DNA of 64,000 nucleotides from Prunella strophiata (lineage: Eukaryota > Chordata > Aves > Passeriformes > Prunellidae), in contig JAZBQD010000014.1 of assembly GCA_036583965.1 (NCBI GenBank), positions 43,333,490 to 43,397,489 of the forward strand, read 5' to 3'. How positions within the stretch are numbered: the first letter of the stretch is position 1; every line of letters begins with the position of its first letter. Under the pieces are notes generated by a model, which ran no database searches, was not told where the DNA came from, and was given only the letters and a program-made list of their open reading frames with translations. The position numbers were made by a program, and so were the translations under genes. Of this stretch, positions 1 to 11,100 are shown one piece after another.

Positions 1-48
1 TTAAGGAAAAAATCTCAAAAGGAAAACTCAATATTTTCTATTCTTTAG

Positions 49-182
49 GCTGCAGAATCCATATGAATGTCCTTTCAATGGAAGCAGAAGGCAAGACTGT
101 GCCTGTCGAAATGATTACCTTGCAGCTGGCTTCACGGTTTTTAGCAAAATAAGATTTGATGTGTCTTCTATGCAAATTAAAA
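49..182 (+). CDS. ADAMTS20: GON-domain exon A (fourth-last exon)
   Basis: The 134-nt exon follows the acceptor ttctttag and ends at the strong donor A|gtaagc. It begins with one base completing an upstream codon, then 44 codons, then one base of the next codon. The translation runs from [11 protein letters not shown] to FDVSSMQIK and carries three cysteines (ECP and DCAC), the first conserved half of the GON domain. There are no stops in the used frame. Confidence 0.92.
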
Positions 183-3100
183 GTAAGCATTTTGTTAGTT
201 TTAGCCAATTTTGAGCATTCTATTGAAATTGTATGTGGTCACAATTACCAAATTAACTATTTTAATCCACTTACAGATCCAGCTGTGTCATCTTGGGGCA
301 AACAAAATTATTCTTATTTAATTTAAGAATTCAATGTCAAAAAAAAAAAAGAGACAGAACACCACTACTTACCTTGTTAATTTGTCCCAAATGGTCAAGT
401 GGCATGAACCTCACAGATTCATATTTTAAATGTGAACTACCTTAATTTTCTAAGGTTTTGTTCCCATTATTTCATTTTATTTTAGTCCACAGCTTTTTTT
501 CTTGTTGAAGTCTTTGTTTCTATGCTCTACTTAGTCCCCTTCTCAGACCTTGGCAGACACTAAATAAATGGACAGGGAGTCTTGCAGAGCTTTAAGCCCC
601 TGCCTGAAGCTGGCAAGTTGGCCCAGCTCACTTGGTGCAGTGTCCAGATGCCCATCCATCTTCCACCTAACCCACTCATATCTCAGAGAGAAATCTGACC
701 TAGCGGTGCAATAACCGAAATTCAAACCATTGTTTCTCAAATCAAAACACACAACCTTCCCTTCCAAGGGAACAACAAACAGAAAAACCCCCACCCAGTG
801 CAAACAATAAAACACCTGTGTTCACACTTTTCCCTGTTTCCCCCTGAACTTCAAATGCAGCAGTTTGTGCTGAATAATTTTCTGTTTTCTAGCCACAGAT
901 TTTCTTTTTGCTCAGACTATACTTGGGAGAGCAGTACCATTTGCTACAGCTGGAGATTGCTACAGTGCAGCCAGATGCCCACAGGTATTTATGATTTCTT
1001 ACTCCCTTGAAATGTTTACACAGGAAAGGAAAAAAAAAAAAAATGTGTGACTTGTTTAGATCTGTAAGGTTCTAAATCAATCTCCTGTGAGGTCAGTGTA
1101 CAACATTAATAAGTATTTTTTTTCTTACTCTCTTCTCTCCTGTTACACCATCCCCCCATCACAGTTTTTCCCTCAAATTGTTTACTACACCCTTTCCCTG
1201 TAGGCTCCATGTATGTGTCTCCAGCTTTCTGTGTGTTTCATGTACTGCTCTGCCTTCCTCTGGATTTGATGTATCCTCTGTTTCCCCTAATGTTTTCTCA
1301 TTCTTTGTTCTCCTCTAGTGACTCTTCTATAATCCTGCATAATTTTCCTTATCTTTTCTCTGTTTCTCTCCTGATGCTTCATGTCTTTGAAGACTACCAG
1401 AGGAAACCAATCTTTTTTAGCAGTTTACTTTAAAATTTCCACATGCACTGTTGTGTCCACATTAGTGTTCTAGTTTTATTGGGTGGTGCTTTTTAGAATA
1501 ATCTTTATATTGCCCCAGTTTGCTGCTTGTTGTTTCACATCACAGAGTAGTTTTGAAATACATGAACAGGATCCCTTTTGGATTAAGCTAGAGCCAACAA
1601 TGAGCTTCAGAGGAAGGACCTTAATATACTCTAATACTATTGAGGATTCAGTCCATGGGACTAGGGGAGACTTAGTCCAAAATAAACCCCTGATTTGTGC
1701 ACTGTCTATAGACTTGGGCTCTCTGGGCCAGTTTTTACTTTACACATCTGCATTGTCCTTCTTGGTGATGCGGACATAGCCCTAGTCTGAACTAGCGAAC
1801 CTTTGCAGCCCATTGGCAGAAACAGGACTCCTTAGAAAACACTGCAGCTTATCTTACTGTATTAGACAATTTAGAATGAGGTCAACTGTCCTCTGGAAGT
1901 GAATTTCTTTTCACTGGTTATAAAGGAGTTAAGACCAACTGCCTCATACTTGTAAGTGAATCCCTGTTGTCCATCACTCCTGGCTGCCTAAACTTGAGAC
2001 CAGCTGTCCTGGTGGACACAGCCAAGGGCAGCTAGAGACAATTTATGTGAAATTTAGGTACAAATGAAATGCCTAGGTTTGGCAGACTTAAACCCCTGCC
2101 AAGAAAACTGTTGAAGTTCATTACAGTATTGGATGTCTTCAACCTGCAAGTCCTTTGGGTGCAGTATGATACAAATCTGTCTGTATTGCTGTGTGTAGCT
2201 TCTGTTGGGAGGTCATTCTGCTTACAGGGCTTGGCACTGACACATTTCCGTCTATAAGTTTTGACTGAAGCTGACATTACTGATGCAGTCAAAAGGCTTC
2301 CATTCCTGTACTTTTAGTCCTTGGAATCTGTTCCTGGCCTTGCATATGCTATTTCTCATTTATTTTTGCAAAATGATATCACTGTGAAAGAAGTTACTCT
2401 GGGACTGTTAATTATGGAAATCATTCCACACCATTTGTATGAATTTCCTCCTTCATTAAATGGAAGTCTTCCACTTTGTGGATACTTGAAGAACAACCTA
2501 CCCTATCCATATGAGTTTTTATTATCTTATCCCAAATTTCATGAGTGCTATAAGCACAGCCTCTTTACTTAGAAGTGCTCTCAAAATAAATCTGCCACAC
2601 TGAGCAATATAACTGAATTTTTGCAAAAGAATTTAAGTGAATCATCATAATAAAAGCTATATATATATATATTTATATATGTATGACATTATTAAGCAAT
2701 AAAACACAGAAGCTACCATTTGCAATAAAAAATTGCTAGGTCTGAATACAGAAATCCAGGCTTTCAGTGAACAATGCAGAGGTGTGCAGTTTTCTGATTG
2801 TAGTGCTGCCTGAACTAATCATTAGGCTCTTTGTGGAGGCAGTACTTCTTTGTAGCATATTGCACTTCTCTGTGAATGCAATTTAATTTTCTGTATCCCA
2901 ATTTGTTTACCAAGGCAGTGCAATTTGTTGCTTTTAATATGTTTCCTATTCTCATAGGAAATGACTGAAGCTAGTTTTCAGTCTGTATTTGTGGAAGTAA
3001 ATATTTTAGAATCAATAGCTTCTATATCTGTTGTGAGTGGTTTGTATTGCAAAACATTCCACTTAAAAATATAGTTATTTATTTTAATGTCCACTTATGT

Positions 3101-4469
3101 TCTTGTTCAATTGTGTTATTTGTTATACTGAAAAAGCAATGGAACCTGATAAGATGAGGATGCTTAGACAGTGTGCAAACATTTGAAAATTAGATGTCCA
3201 AGAAGTGATTTGTCTTTACAGGCAGCAGTATGTTTTGATCAAGTTATTTCCAAAAAATTCAGGAACTTAAAAAAAATAGTCATTCAAGAAAACCAGCTTC
3301 ATTCTTGCCTTTTAAAAGTTTGTACATTTTGTAAATTAAAATTTCATTTGTAGAAGGGCAAAAATAATTTCAGTTGTCTGATGTTAGTTTTGTCTTCATA
3401 CTCAGATGCTACAGATCAGCTGAAACACTGCTGATGCTTATTGCAGAATAACTTGGTTTGGTGTTGTGAATGTCCATAGAAAGGGTGTAATGCAGCATAA
3501 CCAGCCCATATTTTGTAGACATCTTTAAGTGCTTCATGTTTACATATATCCTAAGTGATATGTGCAAATATGCCAATGTGAAGTCTTTTAGTTTTTTAAG
3601 CCCTGTTTATCAGCTCTGTTTTATTTTTTACTTTTTTTTTTTTTTTTTCCTAGGGACAGTTCAGCATTAACTTGGCTGGTACAGGTCTGAGATTATCCAG
3701 TACAGTGAGGTGGATTGCTCAGGGCAACTATGCAACTGCTGACATACACAAATCCCACGTGAGTCAATGCTGTTTTCCTTTACCTGCTCTTGTAGCTTGG
3801 ACAAGAGGTACAAGTGTTGACTGTAGTGAAAGCTACAATGATTTTTGTGAATCAGAAATAGCATTCAAGGTCTCTGACCCATTTAAGTTTTCTTCAACAA
3901 TGTTTAATCACACTGTCCAGTATCTAAATCAGCACTCCCTGCCTACCCGTCTCTTAGCTGATTTTAAGAGATTATTGTATTAATTTGGTTTATTAGAGGC
4001 TTTCAAGATGCTTTTAAAAAATACCTAAACACAGCACTCAACCCTCCACATTTTGTTCAAGATCATCCTACTACAGATGATCCCTTTTGTTTCTTATTTC
4101 CATGTTTATTAGCATGGGAAACCAAAAGACCAGTTAAACAAGAGCAGTAAGTGTGCATGGTTTAAGACAACACTGGATGGTAAGCCTGGGAGCAAGGTAT
4201 AGAGTGGTAGTGATAAAGGACCTCTGTTCCTGTTTTGCTAATGCTGCTGTCTCTGGATTCAGTGTTTCTAGGTATGATTTGTCAAAAGGTCTGTGGTGTG
4301 CAGACCTCAAGAAGCCTTTTGTGCGACTGTGATTTCAATCGCTTTTCTTGATTGACTCTTCTCTTTGTCTAATTCCCAGGATGGTACTAAAATATATGGA
4401 AGATGTGGAGGATTTTGTGGAAAATGTGTTCCTAACACAATTATTGGTCTCCAACTTCAAATACAGTGA
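49..4469 (+). CDS. ADAMTS20: 3' part of ADAMTS20-like metalloprotease gene (GON domain), four exons, 5' end outside window
   Basis: The coding sequence joins 49-182, 893-984, 3654-3758 and 4380-4469. Intron phases fit throughout: a split Thr codon (A + CC) joins exons one and two, and the other two junctions are phase 0. The 139 residues seen form most of a GON domain, the C-terminal module of ADAMTS9 and ADAMTS20, secreted zinc proteases of the extracellular matrix and pericellular space. Diagnostic words are [50 protein letters not shown] and CGGFCGKC; eight cysteines typical of the fold are present. The ending GLQLQIQ-stop matches the way the family ends shortly after the last cysteine pair. 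Protease, spacer and thrombospondin repeats must lie upstream, off the left edge. ADAMTS20 is preferred over ADAMTS9 from recalled residues around HKSHDGT and from the long gene-free DNA downstream; the paralogue choice is about 75% sure, the GON assignment nearly certain. Confidence 0.93.
893..984 (+). CDS. ADAMTS20: GON-domain exon B
   Basis: The 92-nt exon lies between the acceptor ttttctgttttctag and the donor CAG|gtattt. Its first two bases complete a Thr codon with the previous exon; it then reads [16 protein letters not shown] followed by [14 protein letters not shown] and ends in phase 0. [10 protein letters not shown] is one of the most conserved GON strings and holds two cysteines. 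The donor is weaker than its neighbours at positions +3 to +6. Confidence 0.93.
985..3653 (+). other. Intron of the ADAMTS20-like gene (2.7 kb)
   Basis: The intron starts gtattt and ends cctag. It is AT-rich and without recognisable coding content. It contains a short TA-rich run at about 2659-2690 and, just before the acceptor, a near-pure T tract at about 3632-3648. The other two introns are short (183-892 and 3759-4379) and contain nothing I recognise. Confidence 0.85.
3654..3758 (+). CDS. ADAMTS20: GON-domain exon C
   Basis: The 105-nt exon is phase 0 at both ends (35 codons), with acceptor cctag after a T-only tract and the consensus donor CAC|gtgagt. It reads [20 protein letters not shown] followed by [15 protein letters not shown]. 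The words FSINL-GTGL and QGNYA are GON signatures. An open frame continues past the donor into the intron, but the donor is perfect and the next exon resumes the family sequence, so the splice is preferred. Confidence 0.94.
4380..4469 (+). CDS. ADAMTS20: Last coding exon with stop codon
   Basis: After the acceptor aattcccag the exon reads [19 protein letters not shown], then [10 protein letters not shown], then TGA at 4467-4469. The CGG-CGKC cysteine cluster is the C-terminal GON signature, and the stop follows 13 residues after the last cysteine, as expected for the family. The stop overlaps a donor-like string (aca|gtgaga), which could in principle act as a cryptic donor, but I take the stop as the real end. 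Confidence 0.92.
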   Translation, partial: DGTKIYGRCGGFCGKCVPNTIIGLQLQIQ

Positions 4470-5673
4470 GAACTCTGATGTACGAAGAGGATCAAAGCAG
4501 GGACACTTGTCATTTAGGTTCAAATTATAGGTGCTTTGTATATGTATATTGTAATTTTTCCATGTCTGTAGTGCTCATTACTGTAATGTTCAGTAATAAG
4601 AATTCCTGTTTTCTTCAGGATTTACTCAAGGTTAAATTATCTGTTTGTGGGTTAGCACGTGCATAAATCACAATCAGAAACCTTCAGGTTTTACAGCAGA
4701 AGTATTTATTCAAACTACAGTATGTACTAACAAGTAAATTGCACTGGGATTGCTTCCATGGGTAACACTCCAAATTTTACCATCATTGTAATTCTTTACC
4801 TGTAACTTACCAGTATAATTCTTTATGTGGTATTCACTAAAATTTAAAATGTATCCTCTACTGATCTTTTTTGATAGATTGTGCTAAAATATAGAAAGGA
4901 AAGCTTTACTGCTATATAAAGAGAAGCAATTTCAATACTTCCAATTTTATGCAAACTTGTAGGGATTATCTGTCAATGACTTACTGCTGAAAAGTACATA
5001 GCCAAAATGCTTGCGATAGTTTTACAGATCTGTGTGTTTCTCTGTCAGTGAAAGCATTTTTCCCCATCCCTTTCATTATATTCTTTGTGGTGCTCAAATC
5101 CTAGCAGAAATACTGAGAAGTGTGGTTTAACCTCTGTAGTCTCAGTAGCACATGTTAAACATCAGGTCTTAGGTTTGCTGTGGTTACAGGAAAAGAAAAT
5201 ACAGAAATAAGTTTCTTCAAAATCTGATTTTAAATCACTGCCTCTCATCCAAGTATACTGTGAAAGCAGTGCATTCTGTTTACCATAGGATCTTGTGTGT
5301 AATTGCACAAATATGTATTTGCTTAAACACTTTCCAAATCCACCTTACTCCTTTACCCTGGCCAATGGCACATTAGTAAAGGCTGTAGTGTGCCTCCTTC
5401 AAAGTCTGATTCAGCATAATTTTCAATAATCTTAGTGAAAAATCTGGACAGAGGCAGCACCCACAGTGGTTTTGGTGTCCATCTTTGACTCAGTTTGATT
5501 TTTCAATGTCTGTAAATACAGTTCTAACATCTGCTATTTAAAGAAGAGCTACAAGGTTTAAAAAAATGATCTAGCTCTTTGATTTGTTGGTTTATATTAC
5601 TTTACAGTCCAGAACTGTGGAAATACATGCATATACAGATAATGTGTTTTCGGGCCAACTCTCAGGTATTCAG

Positions 5674-5679
5674 AATAAA
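5674..5679 (+). terminator. Candidate poly(A) signal AATAAA
   Basis: This is the first perfect AATAAA after the stop codon, about 1.2 kb downstream. A T/G-rich stretch follows within about 40 bases, as expected of a cleavage site. Confidence 0.4.
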
Positions 5680-6086
5680 ATTTTCTACCTGCATAGTAAT
5701 GTATATTGTTGTACCAGATAACTATAATGCACCAGATTTATACATGCTTTTTCTGACTATATGCATTCTGTAAACCAAATATTTATTTTGCATGCCAGTA
5801 TAATTGGTAGATCAAGTGGCAGCTATATCACATTTTTACCCACAAAAACTTAGCCGTGAATTAGCAATATTTATTAATTAAAAACAATACTGTGCCACAG
5901 AAGTGTATGCAGCTTCTTTTAAGATAACACATGTAGGTAATTATTTTGTGATCTCTGCATCAGAAATGTATTTTTGCACTATGTGCCTTATAATAGTTGT
6001 AAACATTAATAAGACTATAAAACATTATTTTCCTAGAAGTGTTTACGTTTGCAATTAAAATCTTGTAATTTATAAAATATTTATAT

Positions 6087-6092
6087 AATAAA
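6087..6092 (+). terminator. Candidate distal poly(A) signal AATAAA
   Basis: A second AATAAA with TGTGTG about 8 bases further on, a plausible distal cleavage site giving a UTR of about 1.65 kb. Confidence 0.35.
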
Positions 6093-7318
6093 TATGCTTG
6101 TGTGAATGATACCAGGTTACTTTTGTTTGGGTTCTTTTTGGTATTGTACTCTAAGTACCAAATGTTGCAAAAAAATTTCAGCTTCTTTGAGCTGAAATAA
6201 GACAATTTACAGAATAATTGCATTCTTAATGCTTCTTTACAGCGGTATACATCGACTTGTACTGGAATAATTGGAGCTTATAGTTACAGGAAAAATGTCA
6301 ATAGAAGCAAATCCTTTTTCAGAAGAACTCCATGTCTGTCTGCTCTTTCCAGTTATCCTCCCACATTTAGCTATATTTTTGGGGGATTGCCCTATAAGTT
6401 GTTAACTGAGATAATGTAGAAATCGGAAATAATTTTCCTCTCTTTGTGCTATCTCCAGCTTTTATAGCATGGTCCCTTGCCTGCTGCTTTGGCAGAAGGG
6501 CAACTGCAGTTTGCCTCTGTGCCCCAGAGGGCTTTTTTCTTTTCAGCTCATTTGAAGGCTACAAAACGTTGAACTCTGCTGCCACAAAGTCACTCTGTAA
6601 ATACACTGCCAAACAAAGTGACTTGTAATGCAGTATTCAATACATCACGTTTTTCTTGGATAATAAAATGTATTTTTTTAATAAAAATGTATTTTCTGTA
6701 CTTATAGCATATCATGTGGTCCAACTTCTGCATAGAACAGCACTATATTATATTGTAGATTTTTTGCATCTTTTCTTTCTTATACCCTTGATTTAGAGTC
6801 TCAGCCCTACTGTAGGAAAAAAGTAATCCTTATGTCCAAACATTTTGCATTTGTGCTGAGCTGCCCATGGCTGGTCACAGTCACACAGTTCTCCTGCTTG
6901 GGTCCATGCTTAGGAAATAAAATTCTTAACTGCTCTTCACTATTCCATAGAAAAAAAAATAATGATAAATGGTAATAGCTAAAGAGGATTGTAACCATGC
7001 CTTGTTAGATGGCTTCTAGGACCTCTTCATTCCCATCAATGGCAGCATTACATATTAGGTGACAGAACTGCACTTGGCTGTGTGTGTGCACTCAACTTAC
7101 CTCTGTGTGTACACACACACATTTAATGCTTATCTGAATATTAAGTGCCAAAAAGGGACTAGATGTGAAAAACCTTGTTTCTCACATTTCTCTAACAAAA
7201 TGTCACTTGTGTGACAGTACCTGTGACTTCTCTTGATGAATTCATCCTCTAGATGTCTTCTACTTGTATTTCCCCAAAGATAATATGTGGGCAGTAGCAG
7301 AGGAGGTAGAAGCAGAGG

Positions 7319-7358
7319 CTCTGGGTACACTAAGAGGTCTCTGGGTGCACTAAGAGGT
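7319..7358 (+). repeat. 20-bp tandem duplication
   Basis: Two consecutive copies of CTCTGGGTRCACTAAGAGGT differ at one base (A/G), followed by the first five bases of a third copy. It looks like a recent local duplication. Confidence 0.85.
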
Positions 7359-8095
7359 CTCTGTTCTAGCAGAATTCACCCTGGTCTGTTGTGCCACTCT
7401 GCCTCTGCAGAGAAGCAGGATGTGCCCAGGTGTTTGACCTGGAACACAGTGTTGTACAATCAGTCAATCTTACAATTCGTGGCCAGAGCTGTGACTGAGT
7501 GATTTCAGCACATGGATGTGTCTGTGCAGTTTCTGATGGACAGTCATGGGTTTTCTCATCTAACTGAAAGGCTGTAATATCCAAGACATACTTGACAAGA
7601 TGAAGAAAAAATTTGGGTTTTTCTTCCACTTCTGTAACCTGGAATATGCTCAGTGTAACTTCTGTGTTTTGTTGGCTATTTGAAATGAGTTACATGTAGC
7701 AGGGAAGGGGGGTTTGCATCTTTGCATTTTTATTGCAGTAAAACATGAGATTCTTGGGAAATTCAGAATATTAATAAAATACTACTGTCTTGTTAATTCT
7801 TTCTACGTCCTGCAAAGCTTTAAATAATATTAGGAAGGAGTATGTGGGGTTGTTTTTACAGTTTCCATAAAGAAACAAATAGATATGTGAAAGCTGAGGC
7901 TATCTATTCTGTGGCTATCAAAACTGAACTTGAATTATAAGTGGATCAGAAATATGCTGTATTATTTTAACGTGAACTTAAAAAAGATAAAGGAAAACTA
8001 TTTACAAAAATAACTTTGAAGGAAGAGAACTGAATATTTAAATAAGGAACATTAAAATTAGCATCATATATAAACATCACAGTTGAGATTTCAAA

Positions 8096-8145
8096 GTAAT
8101 CCATGTTGGCAGTTAATCCATGTTGGCAGCTAATCCATGTTGGCC
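8096..8145 (+). repeat. 17-bp tandem repeat, about 2.8 copies
   Basis: The unit AATCCATGTTGGCAGYT occurs twice in full and a third time without its last bases. Copies are nearly identical. No function is evident. Confidence 0.85.
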
Positions 8146-11100
8146 TTATTTATAAATTGAAACAATTTCCTACTGCACACCAAAGAAGCTTGTCAAAGCA
8201 CTTTTCAAGGACTAATTTTCATGATATGATAGACTTCCATATTTCTACTTTTGTAGAAATTGAACCATGAAGTACTAAAGGCTGCACTTAAATGTCTTGA
8301 ACAGTTATGTGGTATCTTACTTGATGCAGAAAAAGTATGACTGAGGTCGCTATGGCAGAACCAATATGAAAAACTATCCTTTAAAGGCTAGAGAGTGGCA
8401 ACTCTGGGTAAGTATTTGTATCCTATAGACCTGCTTATGGTCTCTCTTGTATGGCCTGTTTTACTCTCCTACAGTATTTGGCCATCATTTCCTGAGCATT
8501 TATCATTTTTCAGGATGGTCTCACTAATCATTATCTAATTGTTAAAACATGGAGGGGGGGCCCTCTCTCTTTCTGGTGTGCTTTGAAAATAAGCTTTATA
8601 GATCACAGAAAAAAAATACTGCTTTTAAAGGGCATTTCTTTTTCACAGCACTGGCTTTCCTTGACACAGAGCAGAACTGTGACAGTAGGGGCAAACTACC
8701 TGCATTTTGTTCAAACAGAAATACAAGCTATCTGACTTGGAGTTGGATCTGACATTAAATATTGCCATCCACAGAAGGTGGTTTGCTTTTGCACAGTTAA
8801 GTTTATTTTGCAATACTATAGGTTGAGAAGCTTTTCTGGGCTTTGTTTATCCTGGCTTTAAAGAAGCAATCTGTGCTCTGTTCCTGAAAAACTTCTCCTT
8901 GTGTTCAGTTATGATAGATATTCCTTTGAGTTGGTTGTATAAAAATACTGTAGCAGCAGAGCAGAGCAAAGATCTAACTGTATTTATATCTGTATTCTGC
9001 CTTTAAACATGAACAGCTGTGCATGCATTCATCTGTCTCATGTCTGACTCTGTGCTGCCATCCAGAACCTTTTCCTTTTCAATAAACAAATTTTTCCCTC
9101 TTTAATCCATGTGTGTGTATTTTATCTCTGTTCCTTCAACAAAAATTTCTTGTCCACATATGTTTTTCAAATCTTATTTGCATAATTAAACAAAGCTTGC
9201 AACATGGAGAATCTGAGCTATAAATTGTAGCAAATGACTCTCTCTAAAGAGCTGAAATAAACCAAGTTTTTCTGTCTTGCTCATCATTACTATTTTGTTT
9301 TGGAAAGCAAAACCCCTCATTTATGAATACTGAAAGGCTTTTTTTGAAATAACTGTATGGGCTGATTTTGCAGTCTGGTTTACAGAAGCAAGAAACATTC
9401 AAGGAGAGCTCATGAATTTTCTATTTGCAGAAGACTGGAGTGATTCATAGCAGCAGCATATATTTACACCTTGTAGGATGAAATCCTTTTTTGCACTTCA
9501 GCTGTCTTTGGCAGTCATTTATGGACCATGGTAGTGACATTCATGGTCAGTTCATCATTGTCCCTGAGTTTTGTAATTTACTTTTGGAAGATGGAATAAT
9601 TAAAAATGTGGTTGCATAGAACACAAATTTAAATTTGTACTTGTAAAACCAGAGAGCAGAAAGTTTCTTTTTAGTGTTTTGTATTTAAAACATCTTGAAG
9701 AAAAGCTTGTTTTAAAAACTTTTATTATACACCTCAGTAAAGAAAACAGCAGCCCTGCTAGTGTTTGTATTCCTGGAAGCTCTGCAGATCAGACAGGGCT
9801 AAGAAGGCTGCCACCAGTAGCCCTTTCATCAGGGTTTACAAGGTATTTAGCTAAGAATTCTTTTGCCCTTCACTTATTGTTTTCTGTCTTGGTTTTTACT
9901 TTGCCAGAAAAGTATTGTGTCCAGTGCCTTAACTAAATTTCCACTTCTAACTTCTGATAAAAAAGGGGAAAAAAAAAATTATAGTTGCTATCTCAAAGGG
10001 AAACCACACAACCTGTGTGCTGACATAAAAGCAGGACCAGAAAGTGCACAGCAAAGAATGACATGATTTTGCTTCCAGAAGCCTCTCTTCCATGGCAGGA
10101 TTAGAGAGTCATTGCTGCTTATTCTTTTGTGGACAAGTGAATTTTTGGTATCATGCTGCCAAATATTTACTGAGAGATTATTTTGAGGCAGGTCTCTGGA
10201 GAATGCAGCTAGGCAGGCATAAAAATGGGAGATCCTCTTTGGGCTGGAAGCTTAGCCTCCTGCAATGTGTTTGTCTGACCAGCTGTCGACAGCATTGCCT
10301 CATATGAAATTCAATGTTCAGAGCATTTCCCAAGCAGAAAAGGAAGTGAAGAGTGGAGCACTGTTTCCAGCAGTAATTTACACCCTGCTTAAGCAAAGGG
10401 AGAGAGAGAACTTTAATAAGGAAATGTGCTTCTGGCTACCTGAAAAGCTTACCTAGCCCATATGCAAGCAATCCCCTCGCCATTGTTACCAGTGTTGTGT
10501 TTTTAATGCCATATTAAATTATATATAAGCTGTCAGAACTATAAAATTTTAATTAAAAAAATGTATCTACAGGAAATTTCGCACTGCTCAGCGACTTTTT
10601 CTCTCTGTTTTGTTCTGTACACTGTAAACATTATTTCATACCTCTTGAGTGTGCTTTTCTAACCAAAAAAGAACTCTTCTGGAGACATCAGTTCTTAAAA
10701 TTTTTTCCTTCCTGCTTTACTCCCTGAAAAAGGTGAGGTCTCTTGTTTTAATGATACTGCCCTAGAAACACACATTCAAGCAACCAGGTAGTTTAGTATT
10801 TAAATATTTTTATCCATGCCCACATTTACATTCTTGATCAAGCCAGTGGCATCTTCCATATCAAAAAGCATAAACCAGCACAAGCATGAGTAGCAACCTG
10901 GCAATGTTGTTTAGGTTTCTTAGTAACATTACAAAAAATGTATGTGAATTGGCATGACTACTCTTCAGTGTAAGAAAAGACTTCTGGGTCTGATTCCACA
11001 AGTCACCATAGCAGGCCACACTTCTAGCCCTTCACTGAACCCCAATAATACCTATGTAATTCTGCACTGGTGCACAGATCTTGTATGAGGATCCAGTTCC

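Larger units (their letters stand above)
4470..6690 (+). other. Probable 3' UTR and polyadenylation region of the ADAMTS20-like gene
   Basis: This AT-rich stretch follows the stop codon and has no coding features. Candidate AATAAA hexamers are at 5674-5679 (followed by a TGTATATTGTTGT run), 6087-6092 (followed by TGTGTG), 6662-6667 and 6680-6685. The first two have the better downstream GU-rich context. Where transcripts really end cannot be settled from sequence, so the right boundary is a guess. Confidence 0.5.

Noticed and set aside
3672..3983. Single open frame continuing past exon C (103 codons)
   Set aside because: Only the first part is GON sequence; the consensus donor at 3759 and resumption of the family sequence at 4380 show the rest is intron.
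7104..7117. TGTGTGTACACACA palindrome
   Set aside because: Simple junction of TG and CA microsatellites.
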